DNA of 64,000 bases from Cadophora sp. MPI-SDFR-AT-0126 (Eukaryota > Ascomycota > Leotiomycetes > Helotiales > Ploettnerulaceae): positions 1,116,001 through 1,180,000 of the forward strand of contig JAGMVK010000017.1 of assembly GCA_020747065.1 (NCBI GenBank). Reading direction: 5' to 3'. This document shows positions 1 to 12,590 of this stretch, one piece after another. The translations under genes were made by a program, and so were the position numbers. The notes under the pieces are model-generated. The model did not search any database. It was not told where the DNA came from and saw nothing but the letters and a program-made list of their open reading frames with translations. Numbering within the stretch: the stretch's first letter is position 1; each line of letters opens with the position of its first letter.

Positions 1-2
1 CG

Positions 3-1698
3 CTCGCAATCTACGGTGGGCATTCCAGACAGCACAAGACGAATATCCTCGACCTGTCTCAAGACGTCCTTGAAAGCATTTTTGACAATTTCAAGGATGA
101 AGAGAGCATGTCGAAAGGGAAGGTGGAGTGGTGGTGCAGCATTTCCCACTTCAATGGACCTGACGACATCGCCCGCCGGGAAAACGTCTGCAATTTACGC
201 CTTGTCTGTCGTCGTTTCAATGAGTTGGCATCCTCGCTCTTATTTCCAGTCCTTTGTGTGGAGCTTGACGAACCTTCACTTGATCGTGTTGAGAAGATCT
301 CTCAGAGTCCTCATCTTGCTGCAACCATTTATGGCATCCAAGTTGTTCTCCCAAAGGAAAAGGAACTGGCAACAAATTTGCTACAGTACAGAATCTGTCG
401 CCAAGAAGACCTCAAAATGATGATCCAATACTGTGCTCGTAACATGCGTGCGTGGCACACTGGAGGACATGACGTCAACGAAGACGGCATTCATCCACTG
501 CCTTATCGACAATATAAAAGCGATATTAAGACTTATCGGAACATCTTCTCAGCGTGGTCTAAGGCCTTGGGGTTGGAAGCTGTTCCAACGCTGTTCCAAC
601 ATGTCCGGACAGAAACGATGACGCAGCTGAGGAACGCATCAAATATCAGCAAATTCTCCTTGAGTGTTACTCGGCCTACCAGAAGAAGCACAAAGAACAG
701 CTTAGGCTCATTTCGGATGGGTCATTTGCCAACAGATTGGCAGTATCGATGACTAGAATGACCCATGCCGTATCTCTAGGCATCATTGACGCGATAGATT
801 GCTGGCCTACCCCGTATTTCGAGGATCCGACCCTGCTGTCCACCGACAAGGACCACCTCCGTCGGCTCATGCTAGGACCACACTATTGGACGACAATTGA
901 AAATCTGGAGGGTCTGCCGGAATTGGTACCAGCGAGGCTCCTTTTGGACCTACCCATCTCCATTCACAGGGCTGGGGTGAGAGTACGAGACGTGGATATT
1001 GCCTGCTTTCCAAGGAAAGAAAATCAATCCTTGGTATTCCCAGACCGTCAGGTCTCATTTGATTCGGCATGTTCAGACCTCCACGCTGCAGTCCAATCGA
1101 TTTCTAGATTCGGTTTTGGATCGGAAGGCTGGGGCACCCAGCAAATTCTGTACGAGAGTCTTCCGGTCGACCAGCGCAGAGCCATGGATATGAGTATATC
1201 GGCGCCATGCTCAGCGGGGGAAATATTGAAACGGTCGCACTCAATTTCCGTGCCTTTAACATCTATGACGAAGACCGAAGAGAAGAGCCTCATCACATCT
1301 GTAAGCTACTTGAGTTTGTGACATTGCCACGCATCAAGTTTTTGCAAATAGGTGGAGGCGCTGCCGTGAACTCTGATGAGCTCGAGAAGTTCTGCAACGG
1401 ACTGAGGAGTGGTATAATCGATCTTTACTTGTACCAAATGGAGCTCTCAAGCGGGAGCTGGGCGGGAACTCTAGATATTTTACGAGACAAATTTGAGACG
1501 AGGGTCTTGGAGGGTAGGTGCAGGGCGAGACTTGTGGAAATGACTGGGGGTGAGTTTGGGAAGAAAGACCCATGGGATGTCACAACCGATTTCTCGTCAT
1601 GGCTTCAGAAACCGGAGCCTTCGATTGTCCTCAGGTCGATTGCTTATATCTCTGGTATGACTGGAATGACGAATCCGGCGCGCAAAAACATGGTGTGA
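3..1698 (+). pseudogene. F-box-type protein gene, 5' partial, with two frame breaks
   Basis: The gene runs in from the left edge. The first visible reading frame carries an F-box-like start (DLSQDVLESIFDNF) followed about 25 residues later by CNLRLVCRRFNELASSLLFP, the usual second helix of fungal F-box proteins, which recruit targets to SCF ubiquitin ligases. No canonical intron joins the three frames used: frame 3 up to about 580, frame 2 from about 600 to 1150-1200, frame 1 from about 1150-1207 to the TGA at 1698. The first break coincides with an 11-bp tandem duplication (579-589 and 590-600); counting one copy would put the two frames in register. The second break has no obvious cause and no intron of normal length with matching phase. 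The rest resembles the leucine-rich, non-conserved tails of these proteins. A decayed gene or two sequencing errors are both possible. It is convergent with the next gene. Confidence 0.65.
579..600. repeat. 11-bp tandem duplication inside the F-box gene
   Basis: The unit gctgttccaac occurs twice with no spacer. Eleven is not a multiple of three, so the duplication by itself shifts the reading frame from frame 3 to frame 2, which is the frame that continues with recognisable coding sequence (DDAAEERIKYQQILLEC). Confidence 0.9.
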
Positions 1699-1859
1699 GA
1701 GCGTAAAGAACCTAAACGCGGATTACATTCCCAAGTATTCAATACAGATTGAGTAAAAAGTCATAAAGTCGTTGAACCTCAAAACTTGCCGAGCTTGCCA
1801 GGATGCAGATAAAACAGTTTGAAAAGAAAAGCACCTTTCCAAAACACGCCATCAAGAAC

Positions 1860-4789
1860 CTAATCATCGACCAACACTTCCTTCCCCTCATCCTTGTCCC
1901 CCAAGACTTTCTGTTTTTCCACCTCCAACATCCTGACTTTTTCAACAAACATCCTCCCATACTCGTTTAACAACTGTATGCCCTTTCCTTTCGGCTTTAC
2001 TTTGACGTCGATGAGGCCTCGCCTTCCATAACCCATAGTGCCCACCCTCCCCACTACAAAAATTCTTTTTGCCGAAACCATACTCTTCAACAATGCAATT
2101 GCGTTATCCCTCTCAGAGTACTCACCTTCGGACCCGCAGTCAGATCTCGAGCTTGATGAACGTCGAGACCGGGAGCTGGGCCCTCCTTCCTGGATGGCTT
2201 CATTGTTGTTTGAGTTGGAGTCTGTTATTGACGGCAATGTGTCTCCTGGTACTGAACTTGACATCGCACCTTTGCTCTTGCTTTTCTTGACGATGGGTAC
2301 GCCTGGATGAGCAGAAGGTAGGTTCACCAAAGGTTGTCCTGACGCTATAGGAGTTGGGGAATGCAAATGTCCTGGTGGGGGTGGAGGCGGAGGCGGATCT
2401 CTTCTTCTCGCAGAAGCCGAACCTTGCCAGGGTACAGCATATCCTGGAGGTGGCGGCGGTGCGGCTCGTACGCTCGGTCCTGGGGGTGGACCTTTGGGAG
2501 GGACAGGATATCTGTGTGGAGGCGGTGGTATAGGTTTCGGAGGGTCTGGCAGGGGCCACATATGCATGTTGATCTCCCATCCTGGCTCGACCATCGTTTC
2601 CCATACTTGTGGTAGGATGATTTGTCCGCTGAGGTCGCCACTCGAGCATATCAAGTCGTAGTGACCTTCATTTACATGCGGTCCCAGGACATCGACGTGC
2701 AGGAATGCCTGTTTGATGAGTTCTTCGACACCCTAACATGGAATTAGCAAATAATCGACAGTCAAAACTGAAACAGGGAATAGAATGCCGAAGACTAACA
2801 TTCCACGTAGCAGCCATATGGAATGGAAAGGAGTATTTCCTGCCGACCGCATCTTTGAATTTAATGGGCGCCTTGGCTCGACCGATTTCCCCAATCTCTC
2901 GCCGCGTTTTGCTGAATGGATTTGCCATTGCCATTCCTCTCGCCATCGCAGCTTCTTTCTCCAATTCTAATTTTTGATGCCACTCCTTTTTCTCTTCCCT
3001 CAAAGCGGTAAGTTCTTTTGCTGCCATCTCTGCTTCGACACGGTTGCGAATCTCCTTCTCAACATCAACATACGCTTGGTGGCCATCGACCATTTTCTCT
3101 TTTGAATCAGAGCCCACGGAACCCTCATCACGACAAATGACGACTGCTGGAGGAGCCTTGCTTGGCACGGCCTGAAAATTCGCCGAATTGACAAATCCTA
3201 CGAAAGAGTATGCTGGGTTGGAAGGTAGCATGTGCCATACAAGGAGAGGCATGCTGACTATCATGAGCGTTGAAGACGAGCTCCTGTATATTGCTTCGAT
3301 GACGACTGGTTCTAGTCCGCTGGGTATATCTCTCAGCCATTCTGCCCATGTCCACACGCTGTCTTCATCGGAGTCAACATCTAAGAAGTAGTTTCTTTCG
3401 AGACCGACGGAGATAAGAACACGTGGGTAAGTTGTTTCTAACCCTAATGATACTGCTGGCACTGCGAGGGCCGATGGAGCGGTCTTGTGTTGAGTATGCC
3501 TAGAGTATTTCGACTTGTTAGGTGAGCCCCACATATCCCAGTCGTTCTCCTCGCGAATTAGATTCGCTCCGAGATTCGCACCAGTGGCACTTCTTCTAGG
3601 GAGCGGAGAAAGTAAGATGCTTCTCTTTGACATCCCATCCGGGAGAAATGCATGGACCGGTGTCCTTTTCACCAGTGTCTCGTATCGTGGTCGACCATTT
3701 TCATCCATCATTAGATTGCCATGAGTATTTCTCATCAATCCAAGCTTTAGGTTACCCATAGTGTTGAGTAAGCGGCCGTGCAATTCTGCAACTGATAAGG
3801 GGGGCCCTGGGAATGCTGCTTCCAGTTCTCTGATCAAAAGGTTGGTGAATGAGTGCGGTCCGGAGCTGGGAGACTGGCGATCCCTTCCGCATGCTGCGAG
3901 AACTTCAGTGGTGCCTCGGGAGTAAATACTGGATATGGTCGGGGAATAGCAACTGTCACATAACAGTAACATGTCCGATGTGGCTTCTTCGAGAACCAGA
4001 CTATCCAGATAAGGGAAGACAGACCCAATATCATAGATGATCAACAAATTGTTAGCACTACTCTTTTCTCGGATAAACCTCGTAAGCTTGCTTGTTAGAC
4101 TTCCTGGGCTCGCACCAGGAATCTTGAATTCCTCAACCTCATATTGATAGAGGCTTGAAAACAAATATTTCAACCTCTGCGTATCGGCCCACAAGCCAGG
4201 CTCTCCATCTTCCCAGCTCAGTATCAAGACATGTACCGCCTTGTATTGAGGTTTTGACCGGACCGGCCACGCCCCATCGATAGCCGACTGAAGATCGGCG
4301 GCAAATGTTTCGATAGTTGGGACTTGTGAGTCTGTGAATACTGTGTTGTGTGTATTTGCTTTCATGAAGCTCGGTTGAATGTCTAATTCACTCCGCGCTT
4401 CGAAGTTAACGGCAGGTAGAGGGCCGTGGTAAGTTAGTGTTTCGGAGTGATTGTCATCTATGGTTGGAGTCATGATGCCATTGTCGGTACTATCGACTAC
4501 CGATTGACTGAATGAAGATCTGCTGCCAAGCGGCATACGTTCTGCCTTCTCCGTACTGGGAGCCTCATCAAACTTGGGGGAGGTGTCCTGAAGTCCTGTG
4601 AGTATCTGGTCTCTTGTAGGTTGGAGCACACATCACTAAAATACAAGATGACTGATGTGAGCTTACTATACAGCGACTAGACGTATGCTTCGAGCCTATA
4701 TCGATGAGCTGTTGCGTAGATGTCATTTCGTTCGACCGATCGTTGGATCTGTCTTGTGGAAGCTCCATGAAACTCCCAGTTGTCGGCAT
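1860..4789 (-). CDS. Caspase-like domain plus C-terminal ubiquitin-like domain protein
   Basis: Three exons are inferred: 4789-4667, 4605-2800, 2732-1860 (introns of 61 and 67 bp, both in phase 0), giving 933 residues. An N-terminal disordered part is followed by a fungal caspase-like fold: VHVILSWEDG-type first strand, NNLLIIYD strand, then LLLLCDSCYS in the place of the usual DCC(Y/F)A cysteine motif, and EVLAACGRDRQSPSSGPHSFT, all seen in the fungal family. The roughly 28-residue segment holding the catalytic YY(A/G)GHG histidine is absent; only IYDIGSVFPYL stands there, so peptidase activity is unlikely. A helical coiled stretch rich in E and K follows, then a ubiquitin-like domain (IKFKDAVGRKYSFPFH ... 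GWEINMHMWP) split by the last intron, then a proline-rich and serine-rich tail. The family is widespread in filamentous ascomycetes with unknown role. The first exon is the least certain; an ATG within exon 2 is the alternative start. Confidence 0.75.
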
Positions 4790-7700
4790 ACTGCTCCAGT
4801 GTCCCTTTTACAAGCCTCAATAAGGGGGTAGGGCTTTGGAGATGATGAACAATATTGAATATGTGCTTTTATGGAATGAAGAATGAAGGAGATGAGCTGA
4901 AGTCGAGATTAGGCGACAAGGCTGAGGCTGATGATACTTGGGATGCAGCTGCAGCAGGCTTTTCCTATTCGAGCAACTCGCATGTAACGCCCGTCTCACA
5001 TGACTTGAGTATTGCACGGCGCAACATTCCTATTATTTGAAAGGCCTTGAGGTTATCAGTACTAAAAATGTATCCATTCTAGAGCATTCAAGTAATCATC
5101 CACTGATGTGCTCTTTATTTTGATCACTATTTTGGAACTAAGCGAGAAATTCGCTTCTAGCCCCGAGCTTGTGTATTTACAGTGCACTCAACATCATGGC
5201 GAGCAGTGTCCGAAATTTGTGAATGGTCACAAACGATATTATCGCACGATTGCACGGTGGGATTCACAACGCTGTTCCGCCCCTCGATTCCCCTGCTCCC
5301 TTGACCTGCTGGTGTTTGTGAACAAATCACCCGCTGACTCTGACTTGTCGAACTCGTGTTTCCTGGCCACAACAGCCATGTTCCCCAGAAACGACCGACA
5401 TTTGATCAGCGCAGCGCAATACTCTGAGTTTCTGGAGCAAGTTCAAGGTACTAATTATAGGTAGGATGTACCCCGTCTTCGATTAGGCAGGGAAGTCGAC
5501 TTTTGAACGAGGGGGTGAAAAAGTTGGTATAATTGAATGCACGTTTCGTGCAAATGCCAGCCACCAATACCAACATACCCTGTTTTTCTGTGTCTGAAAG
5601 TTCCTTTCCATGTCAGTGAGGGCTCGAAGAGATTGAAATAGATGAACGGAATTTCGCACAGAGAGAACCCTCACCAGTGTCGATGGTGAGTGGGAAAGCA
5701 AGAGATATTTTGGACCCAAAGTACCCTGCGTTGCATAATGGCGGACAGTACGAAGGATGACTTGCTGGAATCTTCCAGCATTGCCACGTTGTATCGATTC
5801 TGCAAATCAATAATCGTTTTGAATATCCCTCACCTTCTTCGTTCAAGGGTTGCCATGTTGTAGTATCGCACAGTCACCTTGTCCTTGTTGAAGTTGAGAG
5901 TATTCCAGCAGAACAATGATTGAGTAATAATTTCGATCATTGAATGATCATTGAGCAATAACGACAACCAACCCATAGACGCCTTAGCACTTCGAAAGCA
6001 ACAACTCCCAAGGGAACGCCCTCGTCGATGTTAATAGGAATCCCGTTCAGAGTAAGAGCTGAGGGTGGGGGCTGGCGCTTAAGACTGGCCGTTCAGAGAA
6101 ATCAGCTTTCTACAACCACTTATGCTGTGTCGTCACAAATCGATATAAGCTGCATATCTTTGGATTCTTTTTGCCGACTTCAAGTCCCGTATTTCAACGA
6201 GTCAACATCTCTTATGAGGTCCCATGTCTGTATCGTGCTGGAGGATTTCACAAGCCAAACACGCCTCGATAGCAAGAACCTGTGGCAGGATCGCGATAGT
6301 CCCTTTGAGGAAAGTGAACAAACCAAGTTCTGATGTAGCGGCATCCCCGCGTAGCTCGTAGAGTGCGCGGCTGAAGATGACCGCATGTCACATCCAAATC
6401 ATCCAAATGATTGTTCTTCTAGAACATCGTCGGCATGCAAGCTATCCTCAGGAACAAAAGTCGTTTCATGATTAAATGTCGAAGTCTTGGATTGGGTTGT
6501 AATGAACTGTCGGTGCTGCCATTCGGCTTCGGTTGTGAATTCAGCTGAACAGATCACGTCAGCATAGTGGCAATCCTGGCGGCAATAGATCCTTCCGCGC
6601 TTCTCTGCTCGTCATGATGCCGTCAGCGCATCTGATGAAGCGCGGTCCAGTAGGAGGCTTGAATTATTTCCACAGGGTGTCTGGAGCACTGACCCAATAA
6701 TCTTGTCGAGAATTGGAAGTCTGAGTCGAGGAGTAGCGTAGGACAAGCGGCTTTGAAGCAGGTTGCTGACCGCTTGTAATGCGCGACATGATAAGTCCGT
6801 CTGCAAGTTTAGTGATCGATTTGAATAATCCGAATCTGGTCCAAGGAACTGAGGTCTCTTCTCATAGAATTTTGTACCCTAGACTCAGCGTAGTGGCGAT
6901 GGCGAGTGCCACCTCGTGTTGCCGGACTTGATTTGAAATACTGTTGTTCTAGATTTCTGAAGCAAGGTAATGACAGTTGAGTTCATTCTAAGGATGGAGG
7001 TTATCGCCATATAGCTGTCGCATGAAAGGCATCCTCCGTTAGAATCCGTGGAAGAGAGGAGATGAAATCGATGCGCCGGGGGACATATGCCCTGAAGCAG
7101 CCCTGAACTCCGCTGCCCCGTCAGCCAAGTTCCCCGAAATTCCACTGCCATGCCACTAAAACTTGGTGGTTTCTCCAGCCTTGCCCCGCTAAGTATGACG
7201 GGTTGTGCCTTGTTATGACCCCTCAGGCCCTGAGAGCTGGCCCTACGCTCGGCAAAGTCTTCGTGTGGCGTTCACTGTTATACTTGTGTGCATCAGCCCT
7301 ACTTGCTTCCACCCACTTCTTCCGCCACTCTACCACTCACAGCATACAGCTCGTACCATCCACTCCCCTGCGGCCGTACCTGCATCGCCCTTGATCACAA
7401 ACTGAGAGCCATCGTTTGCCTGTATAGGGATAGTGAGCCGCGACAGCCACTGAAGCCACAGGTCAGCTGCGTTTCACGGGATTCAAGAAAGAACCATTTC
7501 GGGATTTCCTGACTGAATTCCCGCATCAGATCTCCGTCATTCTAAGCACGGCATCGCCCTATAGCCACGATCATATCGCCATCCATGGCTACCTCCGCCC
7601 ATAGTCAGCCGTTATCCGGACGCGGGTATGGTATCACGTAACCATGATGATGGGATCCTCCTAGGATGTCGAGAGCTGTCTCCGTAGCCATGTTTGGGGG

Positions 7701-8066
7701 CTTTAAGCTCAACCTTAATTCTGCTCTGGTTGGACTATCAGTATATTGGCATCTTCAGCCTCGAATCCCATAAGTACTTCTGATATACAGTACATCGTCC
7801 GAACTCTTTGCTCAGTTGATATATAGATAGCGGACGGTAACTGGCAGTAGGGCTGAGAGTTGGCGATGTTGTGGATATACCTTGCCCCTATTTAATCGCT
7901 GACTCGCCGAAGTGATTGGTGCTAGCCACTTCTAGGACACGGGATAGCATATTCAAGTCTCACTCCTGGAACTTCTGCGGCCGACAATTGCAACTTGGTG
8001 GACCTGTTTCCTCACTTGAACCTCGTCCGACCGGTCAGAAGACTCCTTTAGGAGAAATATCATCAG
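4790..8066. other. Intergenic, no gene recognised
   Basis: Only short unconserved open frames occur on either strand, none with a recognisable domain or plausible splice structure. Minor structures include a perfect hairpin at 5763-5780 (arms tgctggaa/ttccagca). The right end should hold the promoters and leader of the transcription factor gene that starts at 8067; a tract near 7741-7880 is A/T-richer than its surroundings. Confidence 0.6.
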
Positions 8067-9945
8067 ATGGCGCATCCCGACAATCAAGAAAATGCACCTC
8101 GAGCGCCTCAAGTATGTTCCCACTGCAAGAGTATCAAAAAGGGATGCGATAAGAGACTGCCAAGTTGCAGCCAGTGTATTAAGTGAGCCTCCTGCCCTTT
8201 GCCTTCGCAATGACGCGCCTTTCGAATGTCTCCTTTCCTACACTACATTCCGATTATGGACGCTTTGGTCATATTGTTTGCATATCACTGACTTTGACGC
8301 AGGCGTCGAGCCGTTTGCAGATATGGAGAGCCGGAAGAGCCACGACGATCTGGAAGTGAAGCCACTGCTTCGAGAACGGCATCACCCCTGGGAATCAACC
8401 AACGACTTGCTTCGACATGGACTTCCATACCTCGATCACTCAAATCGAGGTTAAGTCCTGGTGTCCAATTATCTCTGCTGCTGATGAACTCTTTGTCGGA
8501 AGTCTTGCCTCCGAATACCCTCGATCCGAGGTCCGCTCCAGAGTTCCCAACGACAGATGGTGTGATCGCCTCACAAGTATCCCAGATCATGCGTGTTGAG
8601 GGCAAGCACCTGGAGGAGATACTACTCAACTACTTTGAGAGCATCCATCTATGGCTGCCAATAATTTCAAGGAAACGTTTCCATGACCGGTATACCGATT
8701 TCCAAACAGCTCCTTCGGCAGATTTCGCTATCCTCCTCCTTACGATGCGTTTGATCACTCAGCACCCATCAACAGATCCGGAACTGGACCAAGAGCGTGA
8801 AGTGCTTTATCTTGCAGCCAAAACACTCTTCGGGCAAGTTCAAGCCTTTATCCCTTCTTCTCTGTATCTTGTCCAGGCAGGTGTCATATTGTCTCATTAT
8901 GAGCATGCGCATGGAATGATTGAGGCTGCATATGTTACCATTGGCACGACGGCGCGCATAGCGTCTGCGTTAGGTCTGCATAACAAACATTGTTCGGCAG
9001 AGTTGGAAGGCAGTGAGGCATGGCTTGAGGACGAAGAGGCGCTTAGCACTTGGTGGGGACTCGTGATTTGTGACAGGTACGAGGCTTGCATGCAGCACTT
9101 AACATGTACTGAAAATGACTAGGACTATCTCATGCGATTCCAGAATGACTGGACGTCCATTGGCTACGAGACCCATTCGAGAAAACGACTACCTCCCCTT
9201 GGAGCTCGAGGGAATGGAGAGAGGAGGGAACTTCTCCCAGCCGACCTTTCGATACTACGTCTCTGCTACTCACTTACCTAGTGTTGGGTCATTTGGTCGA
9301 GAGGCTCAAGCAACATATCTTTACGATAAGGTCAGGTTCTCTATCGAGACGGGAGAGTCTGTCGTGGCGAAGCTGTATCATCTGGGAAGAGAACTCCAGG
9401 GACTTCTCGCCGTTGTAATGGAACAGCTTGACGGCAGATGGGGTATATATTGTGGTGCGACTCAAATGTTGATCACGTATGTTTTCTTCCAGTCTTTCGC
9501 CATACTTGCTAATCAAACTCAGTGGGTTGTACATGCTTCATCAGACTGCTCATGGGCAAATGCCAGACTCAGACACGCCTGCAAACTACAAACAAACCAT
9601 CGAAGCAGCCCTCAGTACCTTGACAAGAATGGTCATCGACATCTCATATGCCTTCAATCGAGAATCACAAATGTACAAAGTAGACCTCCTGGCGCCTGGC
9701 GTTGCGCACATTGTCAGGTGTGCTCAACACCACATTTTGACAGCCAAGGACTTTCACAACCAGAGGTGGCTAGAAGACTTTGAGCAGTTAAGAAAGATGC
9801 TGAGCTATTTTAACAGGAGATGGGTTGTTGCTGGTACGTACAAACACTCGAGTCTTGGGAGCTGGGAGAACACTGACATGGACTAGGTATGGAGCTTCAC
9901 AGACTTAACGAAACGATGGAAATATCGATGTCTCTACGTATATGA
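8067..9945 (+). CDS. Zn2Cys6 fungal-type transcription factor
   Basis: Five exons: 8067-8182, 8303-9076, 9123-9476, 9523-9833, 9887-9945; 537 residues. The zinc cluster is complete with Cys17, 20, 27, 34, 37 and 44 (spacing 2-6-6-2-6) and an intron interrupts it at the Lys following the fifth Cys (donor GTGAGC), a position common in this family. From about residue 140 comes a fungal-specific transcription factor middle region: EILLNYFESIHLWLPIIS, FAILLLTMRLIT, ARIASALGLH and the STWWGLVICDR ... GRPLATRP stretch. This class binds CGG-containing sites and acts in the nucleus. Introns 2-4 are 46, 46 and 53 bp. The final exon is short and its acceptor (GACTAG) is the weakest part. No pathway genes sit beside it, so the target pathway cannot be guessed; both flanks are gene-poor for about 3 kb. 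Confidence 0.9.
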
Positions 9946-12590
9946 TTGATGAGTGATAAAATCTGCAGATGACGAGAGGTAAAGCAGTCCATGTCGGCGA
10001 TATAGGAACAACTTCACGCCAGACCAGGTCTCACAGAGCTCAAAGCCACCAAGCCTACGCCCCTTTTTACGACACTGAATGACTTGACGCTACGATCAGT
10101 ACAGAGAGCTAAGTTCTAGATTAAAGGTAATACAGGCGGCGGAACATCATATGCGGCGGTGACCGGAATTTCAACTCTGGCACGAGGTAATCAGTGAGGA
10201 TGATGGTCGCTGAAAGAGAAACGCGGTCGCTCACATGGGAAGGTTTCTCGCCACTGGTATGGCAGTATCCTGAGCACAGACTTGGTAGAGCAGAAGAGGG
10301 CAAGTCGTATACATGATTCAGCATGACATGAGATATTTGGAGTAGATGACTTATACATCTGAATGCATAGGTTTGCTTGCGGGCAGTTTCCTGGAGGACA
10401 TGAGCTCTCACGATTCCAGAATCAAATCTCCCATGTTATTCTCTACAAACCCAAAATTACAATCCTCATCTCAAATCCCCGATCCAGAAAAAGAACACCC
10501 CGCCTATCCACCACAACCACAACGTTTTTATCAGCAATCCTTCACCGCCACTTGCCTACCACACATCCATCCGTAGCGATATAACCGAAGCACGCGACCA
10601 CCGCCAAGTGGAATAGTCAGCACTCTTCAGCTCCAAGCTTTTAAGCAGCTCCTTGGCGTCAGATACTTCACAAGCAACAAAACCCTGTATGCTGAGATAA
10701 GTCATTGAAGAACCATGACAAAGCTGCTGAACGTGACCTAGGTCCTAGGATCAAGCTAAGCTGTGGAGCAACATGCTGACGTCGGTAATGCAGCATGTAA
10801 GCTGTGCTGACTGGGAGCGGCCGATCCCCCGGTGATAGCGCCTTTGGTATTGACTTGCCTTGCTTTGGTTGGCATCTTACTGTAGCTTCTAGTGGAGACA
10901 AAGTTGGAGGTCTGAAGATGTTTGGCGGAGTGGGCTATGCCTATTCCTACTCTTCTTGCCCCTTAAATAAATATATCCTACAGAGGTAAACCTCAAGAAA
11001 ACCGGGTATCATGTGAGTCGTCGTCCAAGGGGTGTATCCAAAACTTAGACATATATCTGACCCGAATAAGGGCATCAGGACCACTCGAATCTTCTACAAC
11101 TACCCCCCAAGGTCACAACTAAGCACAATTTGGCCCGTGCTTTGCAGTTCGAGGGCACAATCAAGGGGTTGGTCCAAGGAAAGTAAGTGTTGTAAAATTT
11201 TGAAGCATAGAGTTTCACGTGTAACGTTTATTTCGGAGAGCAATGGTATATGCTGGAGCATTTTTCTCACAGAGTCAGTCATCCGCAAGGGCAACAATTC
11301 GATACGACACAGCTGCTACTTCCCTGCAAATCTACTCGAAGGATTCCAGTCTTCTAGGCTCGCTCAGACACCGTCTCTTGGCCATGGTTGGGGTTGCAGA
11401 GATTCTCTCGAAGTGTTGCCGAGCAGGAGATGGAGCCATTTAATTGCCCTCAGTGCGCGATTTGTATGCCTTTCAAAGCATCAAGTCAAGAGCTTACTGC
11501 CTGTGATTCTCGACAATATACCTGTGAAATTCTTAGCATCCAATCATTGCCCCTATACTGCTCGTTCCCTGCATTCGAAATCTCGAGGTTATCGTGCTGA
11601 GCGGCGCAGAGCGGAGTCAAATAATCGAGAATCCTAAAAGGCAGTGCAGAGAACTATAAAAATATAGTTGACAGCACCTGATCTACTCATGACTTTCACC
11701 ACAAATTACCCCTGGTAGAAGAAACTTAAACTTCCTTTTCTTCTCAATATATCTTCACCCATTTTAACTACCATCGCCGAGCTCAACGCATCTTTCCTCT
11801 CTGGCAAAACATCAGACATCAGACATTAGACATCAGCTGGCGCAAGGCACAACTTAGGAATCTTCTGATATAAATCAATGTGCGAGCTATCTCACTACCT
11901 GACAGACAACCACACCCTCAACCTCCCTCCAGTAAAATAAAAACATATTCCACAAAGCGATCGAAAGCAATATCAGTAACCCGTAAGACCAAATCCAGTT
12001 CCTCGAGATCCTCTTAGTAAAATATGGCGTGAGCACCTTTCTACTACAGCAGTACCTGCTACACCGACAGAATAGACAGATTCTACCTGGAGAAAATGGA
12101 CAAAGTAAGGCGGCATCTGAAAAGTGTGTCTATTTATGGCGGGCTCGCTTTTCGATGGGTGTTTTAACTTAGTGGCTGGCCCCTGAATCTGTGGAGGCCA
12201 TTCGAGAACCGGTGTCCGATGATGCATAGACGTCCGAAAGGCACATACATGCTTGATTATCGGGTATGTGCAATTCTCCATGTCTTATTTCTGATCACGG
12301 AGATTGAAGGGAACAAAACATGAAATAGCTCTCCTTCCGGCCTAAGGTGTCAAAAGTCAAAAAAGGCATCAAAGCAACACCCTCAAGCAAAGCACACCCT
12401 AAAATAATAACCTTCTTTCGTACTCTAACATATATCCAATCTAGAGTACTTCCTATCCAGGCCCCTAAATTTCGTAACTCGATCTCAACCCAAATCCTGA
12501 GAAAGGTTCTAAATCCCAGCCAAGTATCATACCCTTATAATCCCACAGTACATATCCTTCCCCTCCAACCTCTCCCTCATCACTGACCCC
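9946..12590. other. Intergenic, no gene recognised
   Basis: No frame shows a family I recognise. Small structures seen: a hairpin at 11652-11669 (aactata-aaaa-tatagtt) and four imperfect copies of a 7-bp unit, acatcag, at about 11809-11836. It lies between the 3' ends of the transcription factor and the permease, so no promoter is required here by the flanking genes. Confidence 0.6.

Noticed and set aside
1150..1194. A 45-bp intron (GTACGA ... GAG) to explain the second frame change in the F-box gene
   Set aside because: Joining these sites gives the wrong phase for the downstream frame, and other acceptors make the intron too short.
2200..2649. 149-codon alternative minus-strand frame in the caspase-like gene
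   Set aside because: It overlaps the proline-rich tail out of frame; the chosen frame continues the ubiquitin-like domain across the last intron.
4631..4666. A 36-bp first intron ending at TTTTAG in the caspase-like gene
   Set aside because: It is shorter than fungal introns normally are and would place an in-frame TGA directly after the junction; the 61-bp version keeps phase.
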